Below, one piece after another: positions 47,030 to 59,800 of a stretch of DNA of 64,000 bases (within the stretch, counting starts at the first letter, position 1; every line of letters starts with the position of its first letter). Source of the stretch: Hevea brasiliensis (Eukaryota > Streptophyta > Magnoliopsida > Malpighiales > Euphorbiaceae); contig NC_079498.1 in NCBI RefSeq assembly GCF_030052815.1, forward strand, positions 92,825,060-92,889,059. Direction: 5' to 3'. Position numbers and translations under genes: made by a program. Below the pieces are notes generated by a model. That model ran no database searches, had not been told where the DNA came from, and saw only the letters and a program-made list of their open reading frames with translations.

Positions 47030-48378
47030 ACAGGCAAGAAACCGTAATTCTCAATCGAGATGATGGTCTATTGCTACACCAGGCGTAATATGTGTTCCTA
47101 ATGATGTCAACTTGAGGCGTATCATTTTGAAGGAAGCGCATGAGTCTCCTTTTGCCATGCACCCCGTGGCACAAAAATGTATAGAGGGCTAAAGGAGCAT
47201 TACCGTGGATGGGTATGAACAGGAATGTGGCATAATTTGTATCCAAATGCCTAACTTGTCATCAAGTAAAGTCAGATCATCAAGTACCCGCTGTGTTGTT
47301 ACATCAACTACCAGTACCAGAGAGGAAATGGGAGAGAATAACGATTGATTTTGTGATGGGACTTCCGAGTACACATAAGAGTCATGATGCAAGATGGGTC
47401 ATTGTTGTGATTGACTAAATCGCTCATTTTCTCACAAATCCGGATGGACTACGCTTTAGAAAGATTGGCCAAGTTATACATCGATGAGATTGTGAGATTG
47501 CATGGAGTGCCAGATTCATCGTGACGTATGCAGATCCTAGGTTCACTTCTAGATTCCGGGTAGTCTTCAGAGAGCCCTAGGAACTAGATTGAACTTCAAG
47601 ACGCATTCCACCCACGCAGATGCATGGCCAACTGAGAGGGTAATTCAGATCTTGGAGGATATGCTACGGGCTTGTGTGATTGAGTTTGAGGCGCTTGGGA
47701 TACACACTTGCCTTTGATTGAGTTTGCTTACAACAACACTACCAATCAAGCATTGGGATGCCTCCATATGAAGCTTTGTATGGCGTAAAATGTAGAACCC
47801 GCTGTGTTGGGATGACGTGGGTGAAAGAAAGATGATTGGACCCAAATTGTTCAACAGATCGAGGAGAAAATCCGGTGATCAAAGATCGACTTAAAGTCGC
47901 ATCGATCGTCGTAAGTCCTATATTGATCTGAAGAGAAGGGATATTGAGTATGCAGTGGGTGACAAAGTATTCATCAAGGTTTCCCCTTGAAAGAAAATTA
48001 TGAGATTCTGCAGAAAGGGGAAACTGAGTCCTCGTTTTATCGGGTCATATGAGGTTCTGGAGAGAGTGAGTCCTTTGGCATATGGTTTGGCACTACCTTC
48101 AGAGTTGGAGAAGATACATAATGTCTTCCATGTGTCTATGTTGAGGAGGTATCGATTAGACCCATCTCATGTACTACCAGAGAAGAAATAGAAGTGAATC
48201 CAGACCTCACATATGAAGAAGAACCCATAAAGATTCCGCTTATGAGGTGAAGCAACTACGGAATAAGCAGATACCGCTGGTAAAAGTGTCGTGGAACCAT
48301 CATTCAGGCCAAGAAGCTACTTGGGAACGAGAGGAGGACATGAGGAGACAACATCCACAGCTGTTCAGAGATTGATAC
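47030..48378 (+). pseudogene. Chromovirus integrase and chromodomain-like end, copy 1
   Basis: Fragments in several frames include the zinc region (VPNDVNLRRIILKEAHES, CLTCHQVK), core pieces (ERITIDFVMGLPSTHKSHDA) and the C-terminal part (RFCRKGKLSPRFIGSYEVLE, IHNVFHVSMLRRYRLD). The last 150 bp read, across one shift, KVSWNHHSGQEATWEREEDM, the end of a plant chromodomain-like module thought to guide integration to heterochromatin. The core is more damaged than in copy 2. Confidence 0.78.
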
Positions 48379-48408
48379 CAGGTAAAATTTCGAGACGAAA
48401 TTTATTTA

Positions 48409-48420
48409 AGGGGGGGAGAA
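48409..48420 (+). other. Polypurine tract before LTR 2
   Basis: AGGGGGGGAGAA, one T before the TGTAACACC start at 48422. Its presence at the middle LTR shows that this LTR serves as the 3' LTR of the first internal unit. Confidence 0.85.
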
Positions 48421-48421
48421 T

Positions 48422-51400
48422 TGTAACACCCTATTGGTATAGCTCGGTATATTTCATCGTCTGGACCGGTGTCGGTCCGGACAAATAAAGAGATTAGAGC
48501 CACACTTAAGACAACATGAGAAGCCATAAATACAAATAATTAGTAATGTTTAATTAGTTAACTACAAATAAGAAAAACAGAACATAAGAGGTTAAACGAG
48601 CCGAGAGTCACAAATGATGAGTGACCTTCTGAACGATCACAAGTCGCTTTAAACTCAAATTTCAACCGTAAAGTGACGCTGCGGTCCTTAGGACCCTTAT
48701 GGACACAGTGGAAAAGAGAAAATCACGAAAAGAACTGTTAAGTCACCAAATAATTAGGTCGTGAGCCAAGAAATATTGGATTATTTGCAAACCGATGAAC
48801 TGACGAGGGGCAATTTGGTCAATTGACCCCAAGAGTCGACTCGACCTAATCACAAATAAAATCGGAGAAAAGAAAATTTCGAATCGAGAATTAAATTAAA
48901 AACTAATAGAAAAAAGAAAAAAAAGAAGAAGAAGATAGAAAAGAAGATGATGACATCATGAATGATGTCAATAAGAAATTAATTAAGTTATTTATTAAAT
49001 GGGATTTTGTGGTCTTCCATCAACTAAAATAAATTAAGAAAAGAAAAAATTAACAACAAAAAGTCATCTTCATCTTCTCAAAAATGTCACTCTCTTCTCT
49101 CCTCACAAAACCACCATGAAAGCTCATTTTTGAGCTTGAAAAATAAAATCCAACCATACAAAATTGTTCTACCATAAGTAGACCTTGTTTGGGCAACTAA
49201 GAAAGAAGATTCAAGGAAAAGAAAGAAAAAATTTGAAGAAAAGGAGGAAGAAAATTCTGCTCAAGGTATAGTACTATAAACTTCAATTTTTATTGTTTAA
49301 TTAGTGTTAGTGTGGCATCAAGAGCTTGTAAATAAACTTGAAATGAAATAAAATCATGGGAGAAGGACTAAACTGAAATTTTGGCTTGGTTGATGGGAGT
49401 ATGATTGGTATGGTTTGATGTGTTTAAAGGGAATTAAAGATGTTAATAAACTTACATTAGTATGGTATTAAGATGGAAATGCACCAATTGTGATTGAATG
49501 AGTGAGTTAGGGTTTCAATGCTAGGGTTTATGAACCAAAATTTGGAGAAATGCATAAATGGCATGTTTAACCTATTGTGAAATGAAATAATGGTCAATTA
49601 TGACCAAATAACTTGTGTGGGAATGATAGGAATGAAAACTAAATTCTGAGGTAAATGGTCATGCTGCTGGCAGCATGACCAAACCCACTTTGAAGGACCA
49701 AAACTCAAATTTTACAAGTCCAATTGATATGCCACCAATTGGAGATGAAAATAGACATAAAAGAGCACAATTTTCATTAAGGAACCATTGCCAAAAACTG
49801 ACCAAAACTTGGTGAAACAATTGACCAAAGTGAGTTGATAGCAGGCTGCCACTGCACTAAACTGACCAAATGAACAGTAACTGTTCATTTGGTCATAACT
49901 CGAGCTAGGTAGGTCAAATTGACCTGAAATTTTACCAGCAATTAGATATGATATAGATCTAAAACTTTCATGAAGAACACCAACCCAAATTAGGTCATTA
50001 ACCCTTTCAAAATCATTGAGCAAAATTAAATTACTGTACTGAGATTCTGCAGAATTTTCATTGAGCAGCAATGTTTGGATGGCTATAACTCTCTCTAGAA
50101 AACTCGGATTTAGGCGATTCTTGAACCGATGGAAACCTAAGACATAGTACAACATTTCATATGAAGAAAGTGAGACTAAATTATGAACTTAACTTGATCA
50201 AACAATTGACCAAAGTTGGACCAAAAATCTGCCAGCACCTAAATTGCAGTATGAACAGTGCATGTGAACAGTAAACTTATTTTGGCCATAACTTGAGCTA
50301 CAAAACTCCGATTGAGGTGATCCAAAAATGAGAATACACTTAAGACAATAAGGAACATTTTCTATGAAGGAAGTTTTGTCAAATTCCAACAGTAGATCGA
50401 CCAATGGAATAGTGCAACTTCGGAGAACCAAAACCGAAAATTGGCAATTTTGCCAAAATGACCTAAGATTTAAACAAATGACCAAAACCAACAAGTTTGG
50501 TGACCAAAATGTGGTATGTGGGTGAAGTTGGAGTTCCCATACCTATTAAGCCTTAGAAAGTCAATAATTTGACTTGAATAGTGCAGTGAATAGTAACCCG
50601 AAACACAAAATTTTGAGAACGCAGAATTTAACACGTTAGAGCTAGGTAAATGTGAAGCTAAGTTTATTTTGGATTTATTTTAAGTTTTAGTACTGAAACA
50701 TTAGAAAATTTCGTGTTTCAGTGGAAAAGAATACCGACAGTAACTCCGAGGAGTCGAGTAAAGGCCAACAAAGCGACTCGCTTGAGGTTTGTGCACAACA
50801 TATACTTTTATAATCATCTTTTGCATATCGTTTTGAATAATATGAAATATTGGATTATGGCATTCTTATAATGTTTGATGTAAACTGTTGAAAGTTATTA
50901 TGTATATTTGAAAAGACAATGTTTAGCAAATTGTTAAGATAAGTTTTGAAACCACAGTGTCATGACCACATATTTGAACACCTCACTAGCACGACTAGTG
51001 GGGGTAATTAGTTTCGAATTTTGATTCCTTCTCTGGAGAAGTGTTGAGGTGTGCCAGTAGAAGAGGATGTGAATGGATATCCATATATTTGAGCTAGCTA
51101 GCCTATGATATGATTTCTCTTTAGCCTCTGGCTATTGAGATTCATGTGATTTCTCTTTAGCCTCTGGCTATTGAGATTCTATTTGTTTCGAATGGCGTGA
51201 TCTAACTGTGGGTTTTATGAAATGTGTTTTGATACTTTGAAATGAACTTGGTTTACATGTTAAACCTTACAATGCATGATTGTATTTAATTTTCATGTTT
51301 AGCCAAATTTTTGAATGAATGTGCTTTAAGTTTTGCATAAAGATTATTTTAGTATATTGTGCACCACTGAGTCTTAGTACTCAGCGATAGCTTTTATTCA

Positions 51401-52055
51401 TTGCAGATACAGAGATTAGAGGAGCAGATCGAGCCGAGGTGTGTGAAGTCATCACTTTAAGTCTTCGGCATAATTTATACCCTAATCAGAATATTTCTTT
51501 TGATGTATAGAGTGCACATAAATGTATGGACATGTACATGGGTCTTGAGCAGATTGTTCAAAGTTTGTATAAAAGTTGTAATAAATTTTAGTTTGGACTT
51601 CCTGAATGTAAATTTTAGTATGATGAATATATAAATTGTTTATCTTGAATGGAATATGAATAAATGATATTGATGGACAGTATTTTGAAGAAATTATTGA
51701 ACTTGTGAATTTGAGAAATTGATTGAGATTGAGTTTGAAATTGAAGTAGAGGTTGAGAAAACTTTTAGAAGTGCTTTTACAGTATTCAAGAACGGTTTTC
51801 TCAAAATACAGAGGAAACTCACAAAATTTTTATAAAATTTATGGAAAACTAAAATGGCAAAAAATATTAATTAGTTTTAATTTCAACTAAATGTTTTAAA
51901 TACTTATTTGAAATGCTCACCACTTGTCAAAGATAAGAAAATTGTTTTAAAATCCCTTGTAGGGTACTTAATGAGTTATCGGTAGGTGAAGTTCGGTAGT
52001 TCATTAGGTATTCTACTGGATCATGTTATGCCTTACAGAGGGGTAAGGTGTGACA
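48422..52055 (+). repeat. Chromovirus LTR 2 (shared middle LTR)
   Basis: 3634 bp, nearly identical to LTR 1 and LTR 3. It is preceded by the polypurine tract of unit 1 and followed by the PBS of unit 2, with no target duplication on either side. The palindromes are at 49657-49680 and 49864-49894. Confidence 0.95.
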
Positions 52056-52063
52056 TGTTTTAG

Positions 52064-52075
52064 TGGTATCAGAGC
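52064..52075 (+). other. Primer binding site, copy 2
   Basis: TGGTATCAGAGC, a perfect match to the complement of the initiator Met tRNA 3' end, eight bases after LTR 2. Confidence 0.88.
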
Positions 52076-52242
52076 AAGTTTTTGAATTATGTTTTCAATT
52101 GTGAATTTGTGTCTTTTCTTTGTTAAGTACAACTGATCAATGTCCATATTTGTTACATACAAAGGCATTACATCATGAATATGAACTAACGGAGGGAAAT
52201 CTCCTTGTGTTACTTGTTCAGAGATACCCTAACTTCAGCTGA

Positions 52243-53360
52243 AATGGAAGAAGGATCGCTCGCTTGAGCGATTGCTGAAGCCGAGGCACAAGGAAGCCCA
52301 CTTTACCTAATGTCGATGGGTCAAGAAGACAGCCCACAAATGCCGCAAATTCCTGCACACGCACAGATAGCGGCAATGTTTCAACAAATGGTCAGTATGC
52401 TCGCTCAAGCTCCACCCCAACCAACTGTGGCACAACCACCGCCTCCACTGGACAATATGATAAATTATCAAGTATGGGCTGCAGAATTTAAGGGTACACA
52501 GTGGACCCTTTAGAGGCAGAGCAATGGCTTGAAAGAATGGACAGAGTGTTTAAGAAATTGCACCGCCTGGATGAGTTGAAGTTCGAATATTCGTGGTCGC
52601 TATCGCAAGGGATGCATATGATTGGTGGAAGACCATCCCCACGGCTTAGCGAGAACCACCGGTGCTAACACGGGATGACTTCATCGAGAGTTTAGACGTA
52701 AATACATCCCGGATGCATATGTTGATCGAAATTGCAAGAATTTTTGAGCTTAAAACAAGGAAATCGATCAAGGCGGAGTATGAGAGGAGTTCTCCGCTGA
52801 GTCACTATGCGGAGAGTCTCCTTACTACCGAAGGCAAGGTGCAAGAGATTTGAAACGGGTTTGAAGCCCAGCATACAGATGCAAGTTGTAGGATTTCGAC
52901 ACAAAGAACTTCTCGTAGCTTATGTCTCAAGCACTTGAATTGGAGAGAGTTGAAGCGTAGCAAACCAGTGAAGGAAAAAGTCGAGAAATTAGAAAAGACA
53001 AGGGGAAAAATCAGTTGAGCAGAGTTCGTGCTACTCCGAAAGAAAAAGAAGTTTAGTGGACCCAGCAGGGGTCGAGGTGGCGATTTGGCGAGGCAGATTT
53101 TCCAGTCGAGACCCCTAGGTCCAGTCGCATGAGCAGGGGTTCACATTCTGCCCGCCCCTGTGAGACTTGTAGCAAGATTCATGGGGGGGAATGTTATTGG
53201 GCCACTGGAGCCTGCTTTAATTGTGGAGGCAAGGGCCATATAGCTAAAGACTGCACTAATGCTCCGAGATATGGTCCACTCTCCTACTCGCCGAGGATCT
53301 ATTCTGCAGTCCCGCTCCCGCAGGTTCACATCGGTTAGCGGAGGAAGAGGCAGAGGTAGA
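52243..53360 (+). pseudogene. Chromovirus gag, copy 2 (frameshifted)
   Basis: The start region at 52243 is interrupted early by a TGA, then open from 52310 (IAAMFQQMVSMLAQAPPQPT, NYQVWAAEFKGTQWT). The capsid region 52500-52860 is broken by small shifts. The nucleocapsid region 53159-53254 is intact: CETCSKIHGGEC and CFNCGGKGHIAKDC. Compared with copy 1 it has some indels of its own, chiefly at CAG or CTG. Confidence 0.8.
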
Positions 53361-53370
53361 GGCACCGCTT

Positions 53371-53700
53371 GTGCGATCGGGCACAATTGGTCGGGCCAGA
53401 CAAGGAAGTGCTTCAACCAGAATCTACGCAATGAGACAGCGTGAAGAGGCTGAGACTTCTGATGTGGTCGCTGGTACATTCTCTATCTCTGATCAAGAAG
53501 TATTTGTATTATTTGATCCGGGTTCAACCCATTCATATGTTAGTGCTAGCATAGTTTGTTCACTTGTCGTCCATGTGTGCAAATGGGTTTTGAAGTGCTA
53601 GTAACTAGTCCGTTAGGACAAGAGGTCCGGTCAACAATCTATAGAGACTGCCCTTTGGTGATCCAAGGACATGTTTTCCTGTCGATTTGATTGAAATGCC
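53371..53700 (+). pseudogene. Chromovirus protease, copy 2
   Basis: The frame contains FSISDQEVFVLFDPGSTHSY, the retropepsin active-site region. The usual D-S/T-G is DPG here (53515-53523), followed by THSYVSASIV. A frameshift after the motif ends the reading near 53600. The protease matures the gag-pol polyprotein inside particles. Confidence 0.75.
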
Positions 53701-54009
53701 CTTTAGAGAGTATGATATCATCTTGGGCATGGATTGGTTAGCCGTGCATCATGCTATGATTGATCAGAGATCAAGACAGTCACTTTTGGTCTCCTTTGTA
53801 CGGTGATGTGGTAATATACGGGAGAGGCATTTATCGCCATCAAACATCATTTCGGCCGCACTAGCTAGAAGGATGATTAAAAGGGTGTGAAGCATACTTG
53901 GCACATGTGATAGACACCCAAGTAGGGAGTCCAGCACTAAGGGACATCCCTACGATATGTGACTTTCCGGATGTGTTTCCTGATGAACTGCCAGGATTAC
54001 CTCCCGAAA

Positions 54010-55270
54010 GAGAGGTGCAGTTTGAGATTAATGTTATGCAGTGTGGACCCAATCTCCATAACGCCATATAGAATGGCACCTGCAGAATTGAAAGAGTTGA
54101 AAGTGCAGCTTGCAAGAATTGCTTGACAAGGGCTTTATCCGCCTAGTGTGTCACCTGGGGAGCACCAGGTTGTTTGTAAAGAAGAAAGATGGCACTCTCC
54201 GCTTGTGTATTGATTATCGGCTTGAATAAGGTGACAATAAAGAATAGATATCCATTGCCCGCATTGATGACTTGTTTGATCGTTGAGGGGTGCAATTTGT
54301 TCTCCAAAATTGACTTGAGATCGTTATTATCACCGAAAGTACAAGAGCAAAGTATTTCTAAATCTTGTAACCCGCTATGGCCATTATGAGTTCTTGGTCA
54401 TGCCATTCGGTTAACTAATGCTCCACCGCTTTTATGGATCCGATGAACACTATTTTCGCACCATACCTCGACCAGTTTGTTGTGGTATTCATAGATGATA
54501 TATTGGTCTATTCGAGGAATGCAGAAGAGCATGATAGACATCTGCGGATTGTACTGCAGACTTTGAGGGAGAAACAGCTATATGCCAAATTGTCGAAGTG
54601 TGAATTTTGGCTGAAAGAAATATCTTTCTTGGGGCATGTAGTATCAGAAGAGGGCATTAAGGTAGATCCAAGTAAGATTGAAGCTGTCCTTAATTGGAGG
54701 CCACCCAGAAATGTCACAGAGATTCGCAGCTTAGGTTTAGCTGGATACTACCGTCGATTTGTGAAGGGATTCTCCATGTTGGCATCTCCATTGACCAAGC
54801 TGCTTAGAAAAGATGTAAAATTTCAGTGGACGGATAAATGCCAGCAGAGTTTTGATGAATTGAAAAGATGTTTGACTGAAGCTCCAGTCCTTACCTTACC
54901 TACTCCAGGTAAAGAATATACAGTATATAGTGACGCTTCTCACAATGGGTTAGGCTGTGTATTGATGCAAGATCGAAATGTCATTGCCTATGCATCACGC
55001 CAGCTAAAACCGCATGAGAGGAACTATCCAACACATGATTTGGAGCTTGCAGCTATTGTGTTTGCTCTTAAGATCCGAGGCATTATTTGTATGGGGAGAA
55101 GTGCTACATCTATACAGATCATAAGAGCTTGAAGTATTTGGGCACCCAAAAGAGTTGAATTTGAGACAGAGGAGATGGTTAGAGTTGATAAAGACTATGA
55201 TTGTCCGATAGACTATCATCCAGGGAAAGCTAATGTTGTGGCTGACGCCTTAAGTCGTAAGACTATGGCA
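54010..55270 (+). pseudogene. Chromovirus reverse transcriptase and RNase H, copy 2
   Basis: The RT fingers (54010-54400) are broken by indels. The palm is open from 54434 for 232 codons: catalytic [10 protein letters not shown] (54488 onward), [27 protein letters not shown]-type segment and [20 protein letters not shown]. RNase H follows with [16 protein letters not shown] and HDLELAAIV. The shift near 55075 (CTGG lost relative to copy 1) displaces the third acidic residue to another frame, and [10 protein letters not shown] is recovered at about 55230. The domain is otherwise the best preserved of the composite. Confidence 0.85.
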
Positions 55271-55479
55271 AATCTACAAATTACTCCTTTGTCTTTGGTA
55301 CATGAGTTGAGATCATTACATGCCAGTTTAGAGATTAATGATGATGGGCAGGCAGCAGTTGCATGGCATGTACAGCCAGTATTGATTGATCAGATTAGAA
55401 TGGCTGCTCAGAATGATCAGAAGTATCAGAAGTTGATGGGAGAAGTCCGACAGGGCAAGAAACCATAATTCTCAATCAG

Positions 55480-56800
55480 AGATGATGGTCTATTGCTACA
55501 CCAGGGCAGAATATGTGTTCCTAATGATGTCAACTTGAGGCAGATCATTTTGAAGGAAGCGCATGAGTCTCCTTTTGCCATGCACCCTGGTGGCACAAAA
55601 ATGTATAGAGGGCTAAAGGAGCATTACTGGTGGATGGGTATGAAAAGGAATGTGGCAGAATTTGTATCCAAATGCCTAACTTGTCAGCAAGTAAAGGCAG
55701 AGCATCAAGTACCCGCTGGGTTGTTACATCCACTACCAGTACCAGAGTGGTAATGGGAGAGAATAACGATGGATTTTGTGATGGGACTTCCGAGGACACG
55801 TAAGAGTCATGATGCAAGATGGGTCATTGTTGATGATTGACTAAATCGCTCATTTTCCGCCGATCGGATGGACTACGCTTTAGAAAGATTGGCCAATTTA
55901 TACATCGATGAGAGTGTGAGATTGCATGGAGTGCCGATTCATCGTATCGCATGAGATCCTAGGTTCACTTCTAGATTCGGGTAGTCTTGAGAGCCCTAGG
56001 AACTAGATTGAACTTCAAGACGCATTCCACCCACGCATGCATGGCCAATCCGAGAGGGTAATTCGATCTTGGAGGATATGCTACGGGCTTGTGTGATTGA
56101 GTTTGAGGCGCTTGGGATACACACTTGCCTTTGATTGAGTTTGCTTACAACAACACTACCAATCAAGCATTGGGATGCCTCCATATGAAGCTTTGTATGG
56201 CATAAAATGTAGAACCCCGTTGTGTTGGGATGACGTGGGTGAAAGAAAGATGATTGGACCCGAAATTGTTCAACAGACTGAGGAGAAAATCCGGGTGATC
56301 AAAGATCGACTTAAAGCTGCATCAGATCGTCAGAAGTCCTACATTGATTTGAAGAGAAAGGATATTGAGTATGCAAGTGGGTGAGAAAGTTTTCCTCAAG
56401 GTTTCTCCTTGGAAGAGGATTATGAGATTCTACAGAAAGGGGAAAGCGAGTCCTCGTTTATCGGGCCATATGAGGTTACGGAAAGAGTGGGTCCTTTGGC
56501 ATATCGGTTGGCACTACCTCGAGTTGGAGAAGATACATAATGTCTTCCATGTGTCTATGTTGAGGAGGTATCGATCAGACCCATCTCATGTACTACCAGT
56601 AGAAGAAATAGAAGTGAATCCAGACCTCACATATGAAGAAGAACCCATAAAGATTCTGGCTTATGAGGTGAAGCAGCTACGGAATAGCGGATACCGTTGG
56701 TAAAAGTCTTTGTGGAACCATCATTCAGGCCAAGAAGCTACTTGGGAACGAGAGGAGGACATGAGGAGACAACACCCACAGCTGTTCAGAGATTGATACC
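55480..56800 (+). pseudogene. Chromovirus integrase and chromodomain-like end, copy 2
   Basis: The open frame 55493-55753 holds the zinc-binding part (HPGGTKMYRGLKEHYWWMGM, CLTCQQVKAEHQ). The catalytic core 55760-56100 is broken by many small shifts, and EALYGIKCRTPLCWDDVGER follows at 56175. The C-terminal part (RKDIEYASG, SPWKRIMRFYRKGKASPR, FHVSMLRRYRSDPSH) leads to VNPDLTYEEEPIKILAYEVK and, after one shift, LWNHHSGQEATWEREEDMRR, the chromodomain-like module. Confidence 0.8.
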
Positions 56801-56828
56801 AGGTAAAATTTCGAGACGAAATTTATTT

Positions 56829-56841
56829 AAGGGGGGGAGAA
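56829..56841 (+). other. Polypurine tract before LTR 3
   Basis: AAGGGGGGGAGAA directly before TGTAACACCCC, identical to the tract before LTR 2. Confidence 0.85.
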
Positions 56842-56842
56842 T

Positions 56843-59800
56843 TGTAACACCCCTATTGGTATAGCCTGGTATATTTCATTGTTCCGGTGACCGGTGTCGG
56901 TCCGGACAAATAAAGAGATTAGAGCCACACTTAAGACAACATGAGAAGCCATAAACACAAATAATTAGTAATGTTTAATTAGTTAACTACAAATAAGAAA
57001 AACAGAACATAAGAGGTTAAACGAGCCGAGAGTCACAGCGATGAGTGACCTTCTCTGAACGATCACAAGTCGTTTTAAACTCAAATTTCGAACCGTAAAA
57101 GTGACGTCATGTCCTTAGGACCCTTATGGACACAAAGATGGAAAAGAGAAAATCACGAAAAAGAACTGTAAGTCACCAAATAATTAGGTCGAGGAGCCAA
57201 GAAATATTGGATTATTTGCAAACCGATGAACTGACGAGGGGCAATTTGGTCAATTGACCCCAAGAGTGACTCGACCTAATCACAAATAAAATCGGAGAAA
57301 AGAAAATTTGAATCGAGAATTAAATTAAACAACTAATAGAAAAAAAGAAAAAAAAAAAGAATAAGATAGAAAAGTTAAAGATGATGACATCATGAATGAT
57401 GTCAATAAGAAATTAATTAAGTTATTTATTAAATGGGATTTTGTGGTCTTCCATCAACTAAAATAAATTAAGAAAAGAAAAAAATTAACAACAAAAAGTC
57501 ATCTTCATCTTCTCAAAAACGTCACTCTCTTCTCTCCCTCACAAAACCACCATGAAAGCTCATTTTTGAGCTTGAAAAAATAAAATCCAACCATACAAAA
57601 TTGTTCTACCATAAGTAGACCTTGTTTGGGCAACTAAGAAAGAAGATTCAAGGAAAAGAAAGAAAAAAATTTGAAGAAAAGGAGGAAGAAAATTCTGCTC
57701 AAGGTATAGTACTATAAACTTCAATTTTTATTGTTTAATTAGTGTTAGTGTGGCATCAAGAGCTTGTAAATAAACTTGAAATGAAATAAAATCATGGGAG
57801 AAGGACTAAACTAAAATTTTGGCTTGGTTGATGGGAGTATGATTGGTATGGTTTGATGTGTTTAAAGGGAATTAAAGATGTTAATAAACTTACATTAGTA
57901 TGGTATTAAGATGGAAATGCACCAATTGTGATTGAATGAGTGAGTTAGGGTTTCAATGCTAGGGTTTATGAACCAAAATTTGGAGAAATGCATAAATGGC
58001 ATGTTTAACCTATTGTGAAATGAAATAATGGTCAATTATGACCAAATAACTTGTGTGGAATGATAGGAATGAAAACTAAATTCGAGGTAAATGGTCATGC
58101 TGCTGGCAGCATGACCAAACCCACTGAAGGACCAAAACTCAAATTTTACAAGTCCAATTGATATGCCACCAATTGGAGATGAAAATAGACATAAAAGAGC
58201 ACAATTTTCATTAAGGAACCATTGCCAAAAACTGACCAAAACTTGGTGAAACAATTGACCAAAGTGAGTTGATAGCAGGCTGCCACTGCACTAAACTGAC
58301 CAAATGAACAGTAACTGTTCATTTGGTCATAACTCGAGCTAGGTAGGTCAAATTGACCTGAAATTTTACCAGCAATTAGATATGATATAGATCTAAAACT
58401 TTCATGAAGAACACCAACCCAAATTAGGTCATTAACCCTTTCAAAATCATTGAGCAAAATTAAATTACTGTACTGAGATTCTGCAGAATTTTCATTGAGC
58501 AGCAATGTTTGGATGGCTATAACTCTCTCTAGAAAACTCGGATTTAGGCGATTCTTGAACCGATGGAAACCTAAGACATAGTACAACATTTCATATGAAG
58601 AAAGTGAGACTAAATTATGAACTTAACTTGATCAAACAATTGACCAAAGTTGGACCAAAAATCTGCCAACACCTAAATTGCATTGTGAACAGTAAACTTA
58701 TTTTGGCCATAACTTGAGCTACAAAACTCCGATTGAGGTGATCCAAAAATGAGAATACACTTAAGACAATAAGGAACATTTTCTATGAAGGAAGTTTTGT
58801 CAAATTCCAACAGTAGATCGACCAATGGAATAGTGCAACCGGAGAACCAAAACCGAAAATTGGCAATTTTGCCAAAATGACCTAAGATTTAAACAAATGA
58901 CCAAAACCAACAAGTTTGGTGACCAAAATGTGGTATGTGGGTGAAGTTGGAGTTCCCATACCTATTAAGCCTTAGAAAGTCAATAATTTGACTTGAATAG
59001 TGCAGTGAATAGTAACCCGAAACACAAAATTTTGAGAACGTCGAATTTAACACGTTAGAGCTAGGTAAATGTGAAGCTAAGTTTATTTTGGATTTATTTT
59101 AAGTTTTAGTACTGAAACATTAGAAAATTTCGTGTTTCAGTGGAAAAGAATACCGGGACAGAACCCGAGGAGTCGAGTCAAGGCCAACAGGCGACTCGTT
59201 TGAGGTTTGTGCACAACATATACTTTTATAATCATCTTTTGCATATCGTTTTGAATAATATGAAATATTGGATTATGGCATTCTTATAATGTTTGATGTA
59301 AACTGTTGAAAGTTATTATGTATATTTGAAAAGACAATGTTTAGCAAATTGTTAAGATAAGTTTTGAAACCACAGTGTCATGACCACATATTTGAACACC
59401 TCACTAGCACGACTAGTGGGGGTAATTAGTTTCGAATTTTGATTCCTTCTCTGGAGAAGTGTTGAGGTGTGCCAGTAGAAGAGGATGTGAATGGATATCC
59501 ATATATTTGAGCTAGCTAGCCTATGATATGATTTCTCTTTAGCCTCTGGCTATTGAGATTCATGTGATTTCTCTTTAGCCTCTGGCTATTGAGATTCTAT
59601 TTGTTTCGAATGGCGTGATCTAACTGTGGGTTTTATGAAATGTGTTTTGATACTTTGAAATGAACTTGGTTTACATGTTAAACCTTACAATGCATGATTG
59701 TATTTAATTTTCATGTTTAGCCAAATTTTTGAATGAATGTGCTTTAAGTTTTGCATAAAGATTATTTTAGTATATTGTGCACCACTGAGTCTTAGTACTC

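Noticed and set aside
49712..50155. 147-codon minus-strand frame repeated at 58146-58589
   Set aside because: It recurs only because the LTR is repeated. It lies in non-coding LTR and is truncated in LTR 1.
52064..52075. Part of a tRNA gene
   Set aside because: It is only the 12-base complement of a tRNA 3' end directly after an LTR, the normal primer binding site. No tRNA body is present.
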